DNA of 64,000 nt from Neorhizobium tomejilense (lineage in GTDB: Bacteria; Pseudomonadota; Alphaproteobacteria; Rhizobiales; Rhizobiaceae). The position numbers were made by a program, and so were the translations under genes. The notes beneath the pieces were generated by a model, which saw nothing but the letters and a program-made list of their open reading frames with translations, was not told the DNA's origin and did no database searches. The DNA lies in contig PVBG01000011.1 in NCBI GenBank assembly GCA_002968845.1, forward strand, positions 1 to 64,000, in the 5' to 3' direction. Below are positions 44,264-52,543 of this stretch, in pieces. Position 1 is the first letter of the stretch. Each line of letters starts with the position of its first letter.

Positions 44264-45235
44264 TTACTTCATCAACCCGGCTTCCTTGTAATACCGTTCG
44301 GCGCCCGGATGCAGCGGCACCGGCATGCCTTCGAGCGCCTTTTTCGGGTCGATCGCCTTCGCGGCGGCGTGGGCTGCGGAAAGTTTCGGCAGGTTGGAGA
44401 ACAAGAGCTTGGTCATCTGGTAGACGGTCTCGTCGGATACGCCCGAATGGGTGATCAGGAAGTTGCCGACGGCGGCGGTCTCGACATCGGCGGTCTGGCC
44501 CTCATAGGTGCCGGCCGGGATTTTCACCGAGACATAAGGCGCGCCGATCTTGGCGACTTCGGCAGCAGGGATCGCCACCACGTTGATCTTCAGCGATGTC
44601 GCAAGATCGCGGATCGAGGCGACGCCGAGACCTGCCGACTGCAGCGTCGCATCGAGCTGGCGGTTCTTGATCAGTTCGACGGATTCCGCGAACGGCAGGT
44701 ATTCGGTCTTGCCGAGGTCCTTGTAGGACATGCCGGCAGCGGTGAAGATGGCGCGGGCGTTGAGTTCCGTGCCGGAAGCCGGCGCCCCGACCGAAAGGCT
44801 CTTGCCCTTTAGATCGGCGAGCGTCTTCACGCCGGACTCGGCGCTGGCGACGACCTGGATGTAATTCGGGTAGATGGCGGCGATGCCGCGCAGCTTGTCG
44901 AGCTTGGCGGGAAAGCCCGCTTCCTTGTTGCCCTTCCAGGCTTCCTGCACGGAATCGCCGAGCGAAAAGGCGATCTCGCCTCGCCCTGCCTGCAGCAGGT
45001 TGAGGTTCTCGACGGAAGCCTTGGTTGCCTGCACCTGGGTGCGCGCGTCCTTGATCCCCTGTCCGTAGATTTCCGCAAGCGCCACGCCGAGCGGATAATA
45101 CACGCCCGAGGTGCCGCCCGTCAGTACGTTGATGAATTCCGCAGCCTTCGCGCCGGTGGCGGAAAATGCCGTCGAAACGGTAAGTGCCGCCACGAACATG
45201 AGATTGATTTTACTGGGCTTCACGCCGAAGTTCAT
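44264..45235 (-). CDS. TAXI-family TRAP transporter solute receptor
   Basis: The 323-residue periplasmic receptor has a signal peptide (MNFGVKPSKINLMFVAALTV, cleavage near AKAAEF) and the TAXI start FINVLTGGTSGVYYPLGVAL. Further blocks are VQATKASVENLNLLQAGRGE, LADLKGKSLSVGAPASGTE and FLITHSGVSDETVYQMTKLL. It captures the solute for the fused permease encoded downstream. The ATG is preceded by GGGAGGAGACC. It is the first gene of the receptor-permease-DUF1850 group. Confidence 0.94.
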   Translation of the reverse strand: MNFGVKPSKINLMFVAALTVSTAFSATGAKAAEFINVLTGGTSGVYYPLGVALAEIYGQGIKDARTQVQATKASVENLNLLQAGRGEIAFSLGDSVQEAWKGNKEAGFPAKLDKLRGIAAIYPNYIQVVASAESGVKTLADLKGKSLSVGAPASGTELNARAIFTAAGMSYKDLGKTEYLPFAESVELIKNRQLDATLQSAGLGVASIRDLATSLKINVVAIPAAEVAKIGAPYVSVKIPAGTYEGQTADVETAAVGNFLITHSGVSDETVYQMTKLLFSNLPKLSAAHAAAKAIDPKKALEGMPVPLHPGAERYYKEAGLMK

Positions 45236-45360
45236 AATGGTCTCCTCCCAAAGTAACCACTTAGATGGCGGCTATCATGGGGAGGCGGTCCCGGTGCGTC
45301 AATCGGTTTGTGACGCAATCCTTGCGAAGGTTGTAAGACTTTGGTTTTAGGCTGCGGCGG

Positions 45361-45615
45361 TCACTCGCCGTCGAGCGGTTCGACGCCCTGCGGCTTGCCG
45401 GCGCGGTCGAGGCGGATCTTTTCGATGCGGTTTTCAGCGGCCGTCAGCAGCTTTTCGCAATGTTTCTTCAGCGCTTCGCCGCGCTCGTAGATGGCGATCG
45501 ATTCGTCCAGCGCCACGTCGCCCCGTTCCAGCCGCGCCACGATGCTTTCGAGTTCAGCGACGGCCTTCTCGAAGGAATAGCCGCTCACATCGAGGCTCTC
45601 GGTGTTTTCGGTCAT
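45361..45615 (-). CDS. xseB: Exodeoxyribonuclease VII small subunit
   Basis: XseB is the small subunit of exonuclease VII, which degrades single-stranded DNA to oligonucleotides with XseA. The 84 residues contain the family block [20 protein letters not shown] then [20 protein letters not shown]. It follows the deacetylase-like gene by 3 nt on the same strand and is presumably co-transcribed. xseA is not in the window. Confidence 0.94.
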   Translation of the reverse strand: MTENTESLDVSGYSFEKAVAELESIVARLERGDVALDESIAIYERGEALKKHCEKLLTAAENRIEKIRLDRAGKPQGVEPLDGE

Positions 45616-45618
45616 CGT

Positions 45619-46551
45619 CTATCCCTTCATCAGTCTGCAGATATGCATGCCCGCCGATTCGGCGAGCCCTTCCAGATCATATCCGCCCTCGAGCAGGCTG
45701 ACGATACGGTTGCCGGCATATTTGCCAGCGATCTCCATCAGCCGGCCGGTGGCCCAGTCGAAATCGTCGCCGACGAGATTGATCTGCGCCAGCGGATCGC
45801 GGTGGTGCGCGTCGAAGCCGGCCGAGATGATGATGAAATCCGGCCGGAAATTGTCGAGCGCCGGCAGCACGCGCGATTTGAAGGCCTCGCGAAAATATTC
45901 GCTGCCGGTATCGGGCGAAAGCGGGGCGTTGACGACGTTGTTCTTGGTGCCGGTCTCGTCCTTGGCGCCGGTGCCGGGATAAAGCGGCATCTGGTGCGTC
46001 GAGCAGAACAGAACCGATGGATCGTCCCAGAAGATGTCCTGCGTGCCGTTGCCGTGATGCACGTCCCAATCGACGATGGCGACGCGCTCGATGCCGTATT
46101 TTTGTTGCGCATGGCGGGCGGCGATCGCCGCATTGTTGAACAGGCAAAAGCCCATCGCCTTGTCTTTTTCCGCGTGATGGCCGGGGGGCCTTGCCGCGAC
46201 GAAGGCGTTATCGACCTTGCCGGTCGCCACGTCGTCGACGGCCGCCATCGCACCGCCGATGCCAGTCAGCGCGGCCTGAAAGCTCTTCGGCCCCACATAG
46301 GTATCCGCCTCGATCTGGCGGATCGTATCCTCCTCGGGGATTTCGCGCATGACAGCGCGCAGGTGCTCCTCCGGATGCGCGAGCAGAACCGCGTCCTCGT
46401 TCGCCTGGGGAGCGTCCTTGCGGTCGAGCCTGGCGAAATTCGGATGTTCCAGCGCGATCGCCAGCGAGCGCAGCCGGTCCGCCCGTTCGGGATGTCCTTC
46501 GGGCGTGCTGTGTTCGAGGAAGATCTTGTGTTCGTAAAGGCGCGTGGTCAT
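45619..46551 (-). CDS. Histone-deacetylase-superfamily hydrolase
   Basis: The 310-residue zinc hydrolase belongs to the arginase/deacetylase fold family. It has the catalytic His pair in RPPGHHAEKDKAMGFCLFNN, the Zn ligands in VAIVDWDVHHGNGTQDIF and IIISAGFDAHHRDPLAQ, and EGGYDLEGLAESAG near the end. Bacterial members deacetylate acetylpolyamines or other small amides, not histones. It lies 3 nt upstream of xseB, an association I recall as conserved in rhizobia. It is divergent from the thioesterase gene. Confidence 0.93.
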   Translation of the reverse strand: MTTRLYEHKIFLEHSTPEGHPERADRLRSLAIALEHPNFARLDRKDAPQANEDAVLLAHPEEHLRAVMREIPEEDTIRQIEADTYVGPKSFQAALTGIGGAMAAVDDVATGKVDNAFVAARPPGHHAEKDKAMGFCLFNNAAIAARHAQQKYGIERVAIVDWDVHHGNGTQDIFWDDPSVLFCSTHQMPLYPGTGAKDETGTKNNVVNAPLSPDTGSEYFREAFKSRVLPALDNFRPDFIIISAGFDAHHRDPLAQINLVGDDFDWATGRLMEIAGKYAGNRIVSLLEGGYDLEGLAESAGMHICRLMKG

Positions 46552-46698
46552 GCGGCGGCCTCGTCAGGGGTCAGTCCGGTCTGGACCTTTCCGACATGGC
46601 GCAGAAAGCTGACTTTTTCAAGCCGCAACCCCTTGCTCTTGCGCTTGTTTAGCTTGAAAGAATGGTCTTACATAGTGGGGTGCAACCCAGAGGGTATC

Positions 46699-47097
46699 GT
46701 GGCCAAAGAGTCAGTCAAGTCTCAGGAATTCCGGGTTCCTTTCCGCGATGTCGACATGCACGGGGAGATGTTCCGGTCGTCCTATGTCGTGCGGGCGGAA
46801 GAAGCCGTCACGGAATTCTGGCACCGCCGCAAGCCGCAGAAGGACGATCCGTTCTTCAGGATCGGCAAGATCACCTGCACGTTTCACTCGGCCTTGAAGC
46901 TGGGCGACGTCGTCCACACGCATATCGGCGTCAGCAAGATCGGCGGAAAATCGGCAGGTTTCCTCGTGCATATGCTGCGGGGCAACGAGGCCGTCGCGGA
47001 AGCCGAGATCGTCTGGATGGCCTGCGATCCCGAAAGCAAGGAACCGGTGCCGCTCCCCGAAGATCTGCGCGACTGGCTCTATCAGTTCCTGGATTGA
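46699..47097 (+). CDS. Hotdog-fold acyl-CoA thioesterase (4-hydroxybenzoyl-CoA type)
   Basis: The 132-residue protein has the YbgC/4HBT start FRVPFRDVDMHGEMFRSSYV, with the Asp-x-Asp that binds the active site, and KITCTFHSALKLGDVVHTH, then GNEAVAEAEIVWMACD. It hydrolyses short or aromatic acyl-CoA thioesters in the cytoplasm. It starts at GTG 46699 with AGAGGG 4 nt upstream; earlier codons in the frame are not similar to the family. It stops 13 nt before the convergent bioY. Confidence 0.85.
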   Translation: MAKESVKSQEFRVPFRDVDMHGEMFRSSYVVRAEEAVTEFWHRRKPQKDDPFFRIGKITCTFHSALKLGDVVHTHIGVSKIGGKSAGFLVHMLRGNEAVAEAEIVWMACDPESKEPVPLPEDLRDWLYQFLD

Positions 47098-47110
47098 CGG
47101 GGCACTGCGA

Positions 47111-47674
47111 TCAGGCCCGTTGCGGCAGCAATGGATAACCGACCATCACGGCGCGGCCTGCAAGTGCTGCGATCATCGCCTTCAGCACATCGCCAGGAAC
47201 GAAGGACAGGTCGCCGATGAAGGCGGTCAGAAGCCCGGTGCCCGTGACATAGGCGAGATAGAAGATGCCGAGCGCGTGGTCCACAACCACTCCGCCGAGC
47301 AGCGCTGCAAGGAAAAAGCCGGTGATCTGTACGATGCCGCTCTGCGAACGATCGACGAAACGCTCGGAGCAATAACCGGTAATGACGGCCGCGAAGAACC
47401 AGCCGACGAGATAACCGGCGGTCGGAGAGGCGAAGGTGGCAAGGCCGCCGCGTCCGCCCGATAGAACCGGCAGGCCGATCGCGACCAGCAGCAGGACCAG
47501 AAGCACCGCGAAACCGCCGCGCTTGGCACCGAGGATGACGCCCGCCAGCATGACGCCCAGCGACTGCGCGGTGATCGGCACGGGAATGAAGCCGAGCATG
47601 ATCGGCGGCACGAGACCGAGCGCCACGATAATGGCGGCGAAAAGGGCGGCCAGAACGAGATCACGGGTGGTCAT
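47111..47674 (-). CDS. bioY: Biotin transporter substrate-binding component
   Basis: BioY is the membrane S-component that captures biotin for an energy-coupling-factor transporter. The 187 residues form six helices with the family blocks PVPITAQSLGVMLAGVILGA, KRGGFAVLLVLLLVAIGLPV, and ASPTAGYLVGWFFAAVITGY. The start at 47674 has CAGGGA upstream; an in-frame ATG at 47698 is 7 nt after the bioN stop and is the alternative. It is the last gene of bioMNY. Confidence 0.94.
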   Translation of the reverse strand: MTTRDLVLAALFAAIIVALGLVPPIMLGFIPVPITAQSLGVMLAGVILGAKRGGFAVLLVLLLVAIGLPVLSGGRGGLATFASPTAGYLVGWFFAAVITGYCSERFVDRSQSGIVQITGFFLAALLGGVVVDHALGIFYLAYVTGTGLLTAFIGDLSFVPGDVLKAMIAALAGRAVMVGYPLLPQRA

Positions 47675-47704
47675 GCTATGCGAATCCCTGGTTGTCATAT
47701 GGGG

Positions 47705-48310
47705 TCATTTCTGCGCCCGGATGCCACGTGCGTCAATGGCAGCGGCGATCTCGTCGGCGTTTTTGAGGGTCAGGATGATCAGTGGCACCGCCACCGTCAG
47801 CGGCCGGACCTTCAATCCGCGGGCACGGTGCGCGTCGCGGATTGCCTGGTAACGGCTGAGGATCTCCGGCACGAAACGGATGACCAGACCGATCGCAAGC
47901 CCGATATCCGCGGCCCTGACGAGCCCCAGCCGCTCCAGCGGCATGGCAAGGCGGGTGATCTCGTCGATGAAATCGCCGGTGCTGGTGGTCGCCGTCACTG
48001 TCGCGGCGAAGAGGGCAAGGGCCGTCAGCCGCGTGACGACGATCAGCGCATCCTCTCGGCCATTGAGGATAAGCGTGAAGATCGCAACGATGGCGATGGT
48101 CAGCAGGATCGGCCGCAGCCGCAGCCAGGACTGGCGCCATCCGAGCCGCAGCGACGAATAGACGATACCGCCGAGCAAGGCCGCGACCGACAGAACGGCC
48201 GGCGAATGAATAAGGAAAAGGACAAGGCTGAGGGCGGCAAGGCCGAGAAGCTTTGCCCGCGGCGAAAGCCGGTGCAGAAACGTGTCGCCTTCCACGTAAA
48301 GCGTCTTCAT
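47705..48310 (-). CDS. bioN: Biotin transporter transmembrane (EcfT) component
   Basis: BioN couples the ATPase BioM to BioY. The 201-residue membrane protein starts MKTLYVEGDTFLHRLSPRAK and has the EcfT signature with Ala-Arg-Gly: AIRDAHRARGLKVRPLTVAV, plus the second ARG motif in IDARGIRAQK. These Arg residues contact the ATPase. The start overlaps the bioM stop by 4 nt. Confidence 0.92.
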   Translation of the reverse strand: MKTLYVEGDTFLHRLSPRAKLLGLAALSLVLFLIHSPAVLSVAALLGGIVYSSLRLGWRQSWLRLRPILLTIAIVAIFTLILNGREDALIVVTRLTALALFAATVTATTSTGDFIDEITRLAMPLERLGLVRAADIGLAIGLVIRFVPEILSRYQAIRDAHRARGLKVRPLTVAVPLIILTLKNADEIAAAIDARGIRAQK

Positions 48311-48984
48311 GCCGCAAGCTCGCGGTAGCGGGCGATGACCTCGGCCGGCGCGCCGTCATCGGCGAGGCGGCCCTCATGGAAGCACAGAACGCGGTCGAAA
48401 TCGGTGATCAGGCCGAGGTCATGGCTGATGACGACGACATTTTCGTCGAGCCCGTGGATCGTCCTCTCCACGAGATCGCGGTTGCGGAGATCCAGCTGGT
48501 TGGTCGGTTCGTCCATGATCAGGATATCCGGCCGGGTCACCAGAACTGAGGCAAGCGCCGCCAGCTGCAGTTCTCCGCCCGAAAGTTCGTGCACACGCCG
48601 GTCGGCCAGATGCGCGATGCCGAAACGGGCAAGCACGGCCTCGACCGCCGCCTGCGTCTCCGCCTTCGAGAGTTTTTTGCTTTTCAGCCCGAGCGCGATA
48701 TCTTCTTTCAGGATCGGCAGGATGATCTGGTTCTGCGGGTTCTGGAAGATGAACCCCGCCTGGCCGCGAACCTTGTCGCCGTCTTTCACCGTATCGAAGC
48801 CGTTGACGGTCACCTGGCCTGTGGCAGGCAACACCAGCCCGTTGATCATCCGCGCGAACGTCGTCTTGCCGGAACCATTGAGACCGATGACGCCGATCCG
48901 CCGTTCGCTGAGCGACAGCGTCAGCGGATGGACGACGGTGCGCCCCTCGAAACGCGCTTCTGCCTGTTCGAAACGGATATCCAA
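48307..48984 (-). CDS. bioM: Biotin transporter ATP-binding (EcfA) component
   Basis: BioM powers biotin uptake. The 225-residue ABC ATPase has Walker A (GLNGSGKTTFAR), Q-loop (AGFIFQNPQNQI), the signature LSGGELQLAALA, Walker B (ILIMDEPTNQLD) and the switch His (VVISHDLGLI). It is the first gene of bioMNY. A 14-bp palindrome lies 20 nt before its start and may be an operator. Confidence 0.93.
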   Translation of the reverse strand: MDIRFEQAEARFEGRTVVHPLTLSLSERRIGVIGLNGSGKTTFARMINGLVLPATGQVTVNGFDTVKDGDKVRGQAGFIFQNPQNQIILPILKEDIALGLKSKKLSKAETQAAVEAVLARFGIAHLADRRVHELSGGELQLAALASVLVTRPDILIMDEPTNQLDLRNRDLVERTIHGLDENVVVISHDLGLITDFDRVLCFHEGRLADDGAPAEVIARYRELAA

Positions 48985-49004
48985 GCCTGTCCCTCGGTGT
49001 TCAG

Positions 49005-49018
49005 CGGTCTATAGACCG
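49005..49018. promoter_or_regulatory. Palindrome before bioMNY (candidate operator)
   Basis: CGGTCTATAGACCG is a perfect 14-bp palindrome, 21-34 nt upstream of the bioM start. Alphaproteobacterial biotin genes are controlled by the GntR-type BioR, whose sites, as I recall, centre on TCTATA (TTATCTATAA). This site shares the core but not the flanks, so the assignment is tentative. Confidence 0.45.
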
Positions 49019-49092
49019 GAAGATGGGGAAGGGGAATGCGGAACCGAACGTGAACATTGAATCCGGCGCGGCGGTATCCTAGTCTAGATGCC

Positions 49093-50286
49093 ATGGCGAT
49101 TCTCATTCCGAACGATCAGGCCCGCAGGATATTTCTCGAACGGCAGCGGCTCTGCGAACCGCCCGGCCGCGCGTTGACCAAAGCCGGCCTGCTGCAGCTC
49201 ATCGACGATCTCGGTTTCGTCCAGGTGGACAGTATCGCCACCGTCGAGCGCGCCCACCACATGATCCTGTTTTCGCGCAACCAGACCTATCGCCGCGAGC
49301 ACCTGACCGCGCTTCTGGAAAAGAACGGCGAGCTGTTCGAGCACTGGACGCATGACGCCTCGATCATTCCGGCCAGCTTCTTCCGCTACTGGAAACACCG
49401 TTTTCGCCGCCGCGAGCCGATCCTCGCCGAACGTTGGAGGAAATGGCATGGCGAAGGGTTCGACGCCGCCTTCGAGGAGACCTTCCAGCATATTGCCGAG
49501 AACGGCGCGATCATGTCGCGCGACATGAAGCAGGAGGATCACAAGTCCGGCGGCTGGTGGAACTGGCATCCGAACAAGACGGCGCTCGAATATTACTGGC
49601 ACACCGGCAAGCTGGCGATCGCCGGCCGCGTCAACTTCCAGAAGATCTACGACCTGATGGAACGGGTGATCCCGCGGCAACATCACGAGCCGGAAGTGAG
49701 CCACGAGGAATTCATCGACTGGGCCTGCCGCGGCGCCATGACCCGCCTCGGCTTTGCGACCTCCGGAGAACTTGCCGCCTTTTTCGATCTGGTCACGCCG
49801 GATGAGGCAAAGGAGTGGGTGAAAGCCCATCGCGACGAACTGACCGAGGTGCTGATCGAGGCGGCCGACGGCAGCAAGCCACGCCCGTCCTTCGCCTTCC
49901 TCGGCTTTCCCGAAAATCTTGGGCCCATCCCCGAACCGCCCGCCCGCGTGCGCGTGCTCAGCCCGTTCGATCCGCTCCTCCGCAACCGCGACCGGGCCGA
50001 GCGGCTCTTCAACTTCTTCTACCGCATCGAGGTTTTCGTGCCGGAGCCGAAGCGCCAATACGGCTATTACGTCTTCCCACTGCTCGAAGGCGACCGCATG
50101 ATCGGCCGCATCGACATGAAGGCCGACCGCAAGGCGGGGACGCTGGATGTGAAGCGGTTATGGCTGGAAAAGGGCGTGCGGGCTTCGGCGGGCAGGTTGG
50201 AGAAGCTGGACGCGGAACTGCTTCGAGTCGGCCGGTTTGCGGGTGTGGATAAGATTACCTACCAGGCTGGCTGGCGGGGCGAATAA
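49093..50286 (+). CDS. YcaQ/AlkZ-like DNA glycosylase (HTH_42 family)
   Basis: The 397-residue protein belongs to the winged-helix HTH_42 family, whose characterised members excise alkylated bases and unhook DNA interstrand crosslinks. The catalytic Gln-x-Asp motif typical of YcaQ is visible in GFVQVDSIATVERAHHMILF. Other blocks are FEHWTHDASIIPASFFRYWK, GWWNWHPNKTALEYYWHTGK and FDPLLRNRDRAERLFNFFYR. The ATG at 49093 is chosen because MAILIPNDQARRIFLERQRL starts the family domain. It is divergent from bioMNY and ends 49 nt before the convergent glgB stop. Confidence 0.9.
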   Translation: MAILIPNDQARRIFLERQRLCEPPGRALTKAGLLQLIDDLGFVQVDSIATVERAHHMILFSRNQTYRREHLTALLEKNGELFEHWTHDASIIPASFFRYWKHRFRRREPILAERWRKWHGEGFDAAFEETFQHIAENGAIMSRDMKQEDHKSGGWWNWHPNKTALEYYWHTGKLAIAGRVNFQKIYDLMERVIPRQHHEPEVSHEEFIDWACRGAMTRLGFATSGELAAFFDLVTPDEAKEWVKAHRDELTEVLIEAADGSKPRPSFAFLGFPENLGPIPEPPARVRVLSPFDPLLRNRDRAERLFNFFYRIEVFVPEPKRQYGYYVFPLLEGDRMIGRIDMKADRKAGTLDVKRLWLEKGVRASAGRLEKLDAELLRVGRFAGVDKITYQAGWRGE

Positions 50287-50335
50287 ACGCGGCCGGCGAA
50301 AACATTAGGCCGCACCGTTTGCCTCACGTCAGGTT

Positions 50336-52543
50336 CTACCCCCGCCACCGCAAGAACACCGTCGCCAACGGCGGCAGCACGACGGGTATAGAAAATTCCT
50401 TCCCATGCGCCGCCTGCCGTTCTGTCCAGGCTTCCGTCTGTCCCAGGTTGGACCCGCCGTAAAGCGCGGCGTCGGTGTTCAGCACCACCTCCCAGCGGCC
50501 CTCCGCCGGCACGCCGATGCGGTAGCCGTGCCGCGGCATTGGGGTGAGGTTGGAGGCGACCAGCACATGCGAGGATCGGTCCTGGCTGCTTCTCAGCATG
50601 CCGTAGACGGAATTCGCCGCGTCGTCGGCCACCGCCCATTCGAACCCCTCGTGATGCAGGTCGCCGAACTGCAGCGCCGGTTCCTGGGCATAGAGGGTGT
50701 TCAGGTCGCGGATCAGACGCTGGACCCCCGCGTGGTCGGGGCTGTCGAGCAGGTCCCAGACGACCGAACCGTCGTGATTCCATTCGCTCTCCTGAGCCAG
50801 TTCACCGCCCATGAACAACAGTTTCTTGCCGGGATGGCCCCACATGAAGCCGTAATAGGCGCGAAGGTTTGCAAGTTTCTGCCAACGGTCGCCGGGCATC
50901 TTGGCCATCAGCGAGCCCTTGCCGTGCACCACTTCGTCATGGGAGAGCGGCAGGATGAAGCGCTCGGAATAGGCATAGATCATCCCGAAGCTCATCGCGC
51001 CATGATGGTATTTCCGGTAGACCGGGTCGTCCTGCATGTAATGCAGCGTGTCGTGCATCCAGCCCATGTTCCATTTGAAATCGAAGCCGAGGCCGCCTTC
51101 TTCGATCTTCCTGGTGACGCCCGGCCAGGCGGTCGATTCCTCTGCCGCGGTGAAGGCATGCGGGCAGCGGTTGTGGACGATGCTGTTCAGGTGCTTGAAG
51201 AACTCGACCGCCTCGAGGTTCTCACGCCCGCCGTATTTGTTCGGAATCCATTCGCCTTCGTTGCGGCTGTAGTCCCGGTAGAGCATCGAGGCGACCGCAT
51301 CGACGCGCAAAGCGTCGACATGGTAATGCTCCAGCCATTCGAGTGCCGAGGCGATGAGGAACCCCTTCACCTCGTTGCGGCCGAGATTGTAGATCAGCGT
51401 GTTCCAGTCTCTGTGGAACCCTTCGCGCGGATCGGCATGCTCGTAGAGCGGCGTCCCGTCGAATTTGGCCAGCCCCCAGACGTCGGTCGGGAAATGCGCC
51501 GGCACCCAGTCGAGGATGACGCCGATGCCGGCCTGATGGCAGCGATCGATGAAATAGGCAAAATCCTCCGGCGTGCCGTGGCGTCCGGTCGGGGCGAACA
51601 GCCCGAGCGGCTGGTAACCCCAGGAGCCGCCGAACGGATGTTCCATGATCGGCAGCATCTCGATATAGGTGAAGCCGAGGTTCTGCACATAGGGGATCAG
51701 CCGCTGGCTGAGTTCGACCCAGTCAAGATGGCGGTTGCCTTCCTCGGCAATCCGAAGCCACGAGCCCAGATGCACCTCGTAGATCGACATCGCACCTTCG
51801 CGATCCTGGTCGGCGCGCTGCCTGCGCATCCAGTCCTCGTCGCTCCAGCGGAACGGTTTCGAGGAGGCGACGATCGAGGCCGTCGACGGGGCCGCTTCGC
51901 TGGCGCGCGCAACCGGGTCGGCCTTTTGCGGCAGCAGATTGCCGTTGCCGTCGAGGATCTCGAACTTGTAGCGCTCCCCGTGGGTCAGGCGCGGGATGAA
52001 CAGTTCCCAGATGCCCGCCTGCGGACGCAGCCGCATCGGATAACGTCGCCCGTCCCAGGAATTGAAGTCGCCGACGACCGAGACGCGCCGGGCATTCGGC
52101 GCCCAGACGGAAAAGCGCACGCCCTCGACCCCTTCGACCTCCATCGGGATGGCGCCGAGCGTGCGGCCAAGATCGTAGTGGGTGCCCTGGCCGATCAGAT
52201 GCAGGTCGAGATCGCCGAGCAGCAGCGGGAAGGAGTAGGGGTCTTCCATCTCCTGTATGGCGTCGGGCCAGCGGATCCGGAAGAAATATGGCGCCGTGCT
52301 GCCGGTCACCCCGGCAAACAGCCCGCCCTCATGGATGATTTCGAGTTGGGCCAACACCTTGCCGGTATCGGCCTCCACCACTTCGACCGACAGCGCACCC
52401 GGCAGCAGCGCCCGGACCACGGTAAGGTTGCCGTATTGATGGCGTCCGAGGATCGAGAACGGGTCCCCGTGCCGCCCTTCGACCAGGGCCTGCAGACCCT
52501 CCTGGACGGTGCCGATCATCAAATCGGTGCGCTCGTATCTCAT
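50336..52543 (-). CDS. glgB: 1,4-alpha-glucan branching enzyme
   Basis: GlgB introduces alpha-1,6 branches into the glucan. The 735 residues have an N-terminal beta domain ([20 protein letters not shown]), a CBM48 ([20 protein letters not shown] then SWDGRRYPM), and the GH13 core with the nucleophile in [19 protein letters not shown], the acid Glu in [13 protein letters not shown], and [14 protein letters not shown]. Length is standard. The start overlaps the stop of the treS fusion gene by 4 nt (ATGA). It is the last gene of the glgE-treS-glgB operon and branches the glucan made by GlgE. Confidence 0.97.
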   Translation of the reverse strand: MRYERTDLMIGTVQEGLQALVEGRHGDPFSILGRHQYGNLTVVRALLPGALSVEVVEADTGKVLAQLEIIHEGGLFAGVTGSTAPYFFRIRWPDAIQEMEDPYSFPLLLGDLDLHLIGQGTHYDLGRTLGAIPMEVEGVEGVRFSVWAPNARRVSVVGDFNSWDGRRYPMRLRPQAGIWELFIPRLTHGERYKFEILDGNGNLLPQKADPVARASEAAPSTASIVASSKPFRWSDEDWMRRQRADQDREGAMSIYEVHLGSWLRIAEEGNRHLDWVELSQRLIPYVQNLGFTYIEMLPIMEHPFGGSWGYQPLGLFAPTGRHGTPEDFAYFIDRCHQAGIGVILDWVPAHFPTDVWGLAKFDGTPLYEHADPREGFHRDWNTLIYNLGRNEVKGFLIASALEWLEHYHVDALRVDAVASMLYRDYSRNEGEWIPNKYGGRENLEAVEFFKHLNSIVHNRCPHAFTAAEESTAWPGVTRKIEEGGLGFDFKWNMGWMHDTLHYMQDDPVYRKYHHGAMSFGMIYAYSERFILPLSHDEVVHGKGSLMAKMPGDRWQKLANLRAYYGFMWGHPGKKLLFMGGELAQESEWNHDGSVVWDLLDSPDHAGVQRLIRDLNTLYAQEPALQFGDLHHEGFEWAVADDAANSVYGMLRSSQDRSSHVLVASNLTPMPRHGYRIGVPAEGRWEVVLNTDAALYGGSNLGQTEAWTERQAAHGKEFSIPVVLPPLATVFLRWRG

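Noticed and set aside
45460..46698. A long in-frame extension upstream of the thioesterase
   Set aside because: The region is antisense to the deacetylase-like gene and xseB; the thioesterase domain starts at the GTG at 46699.
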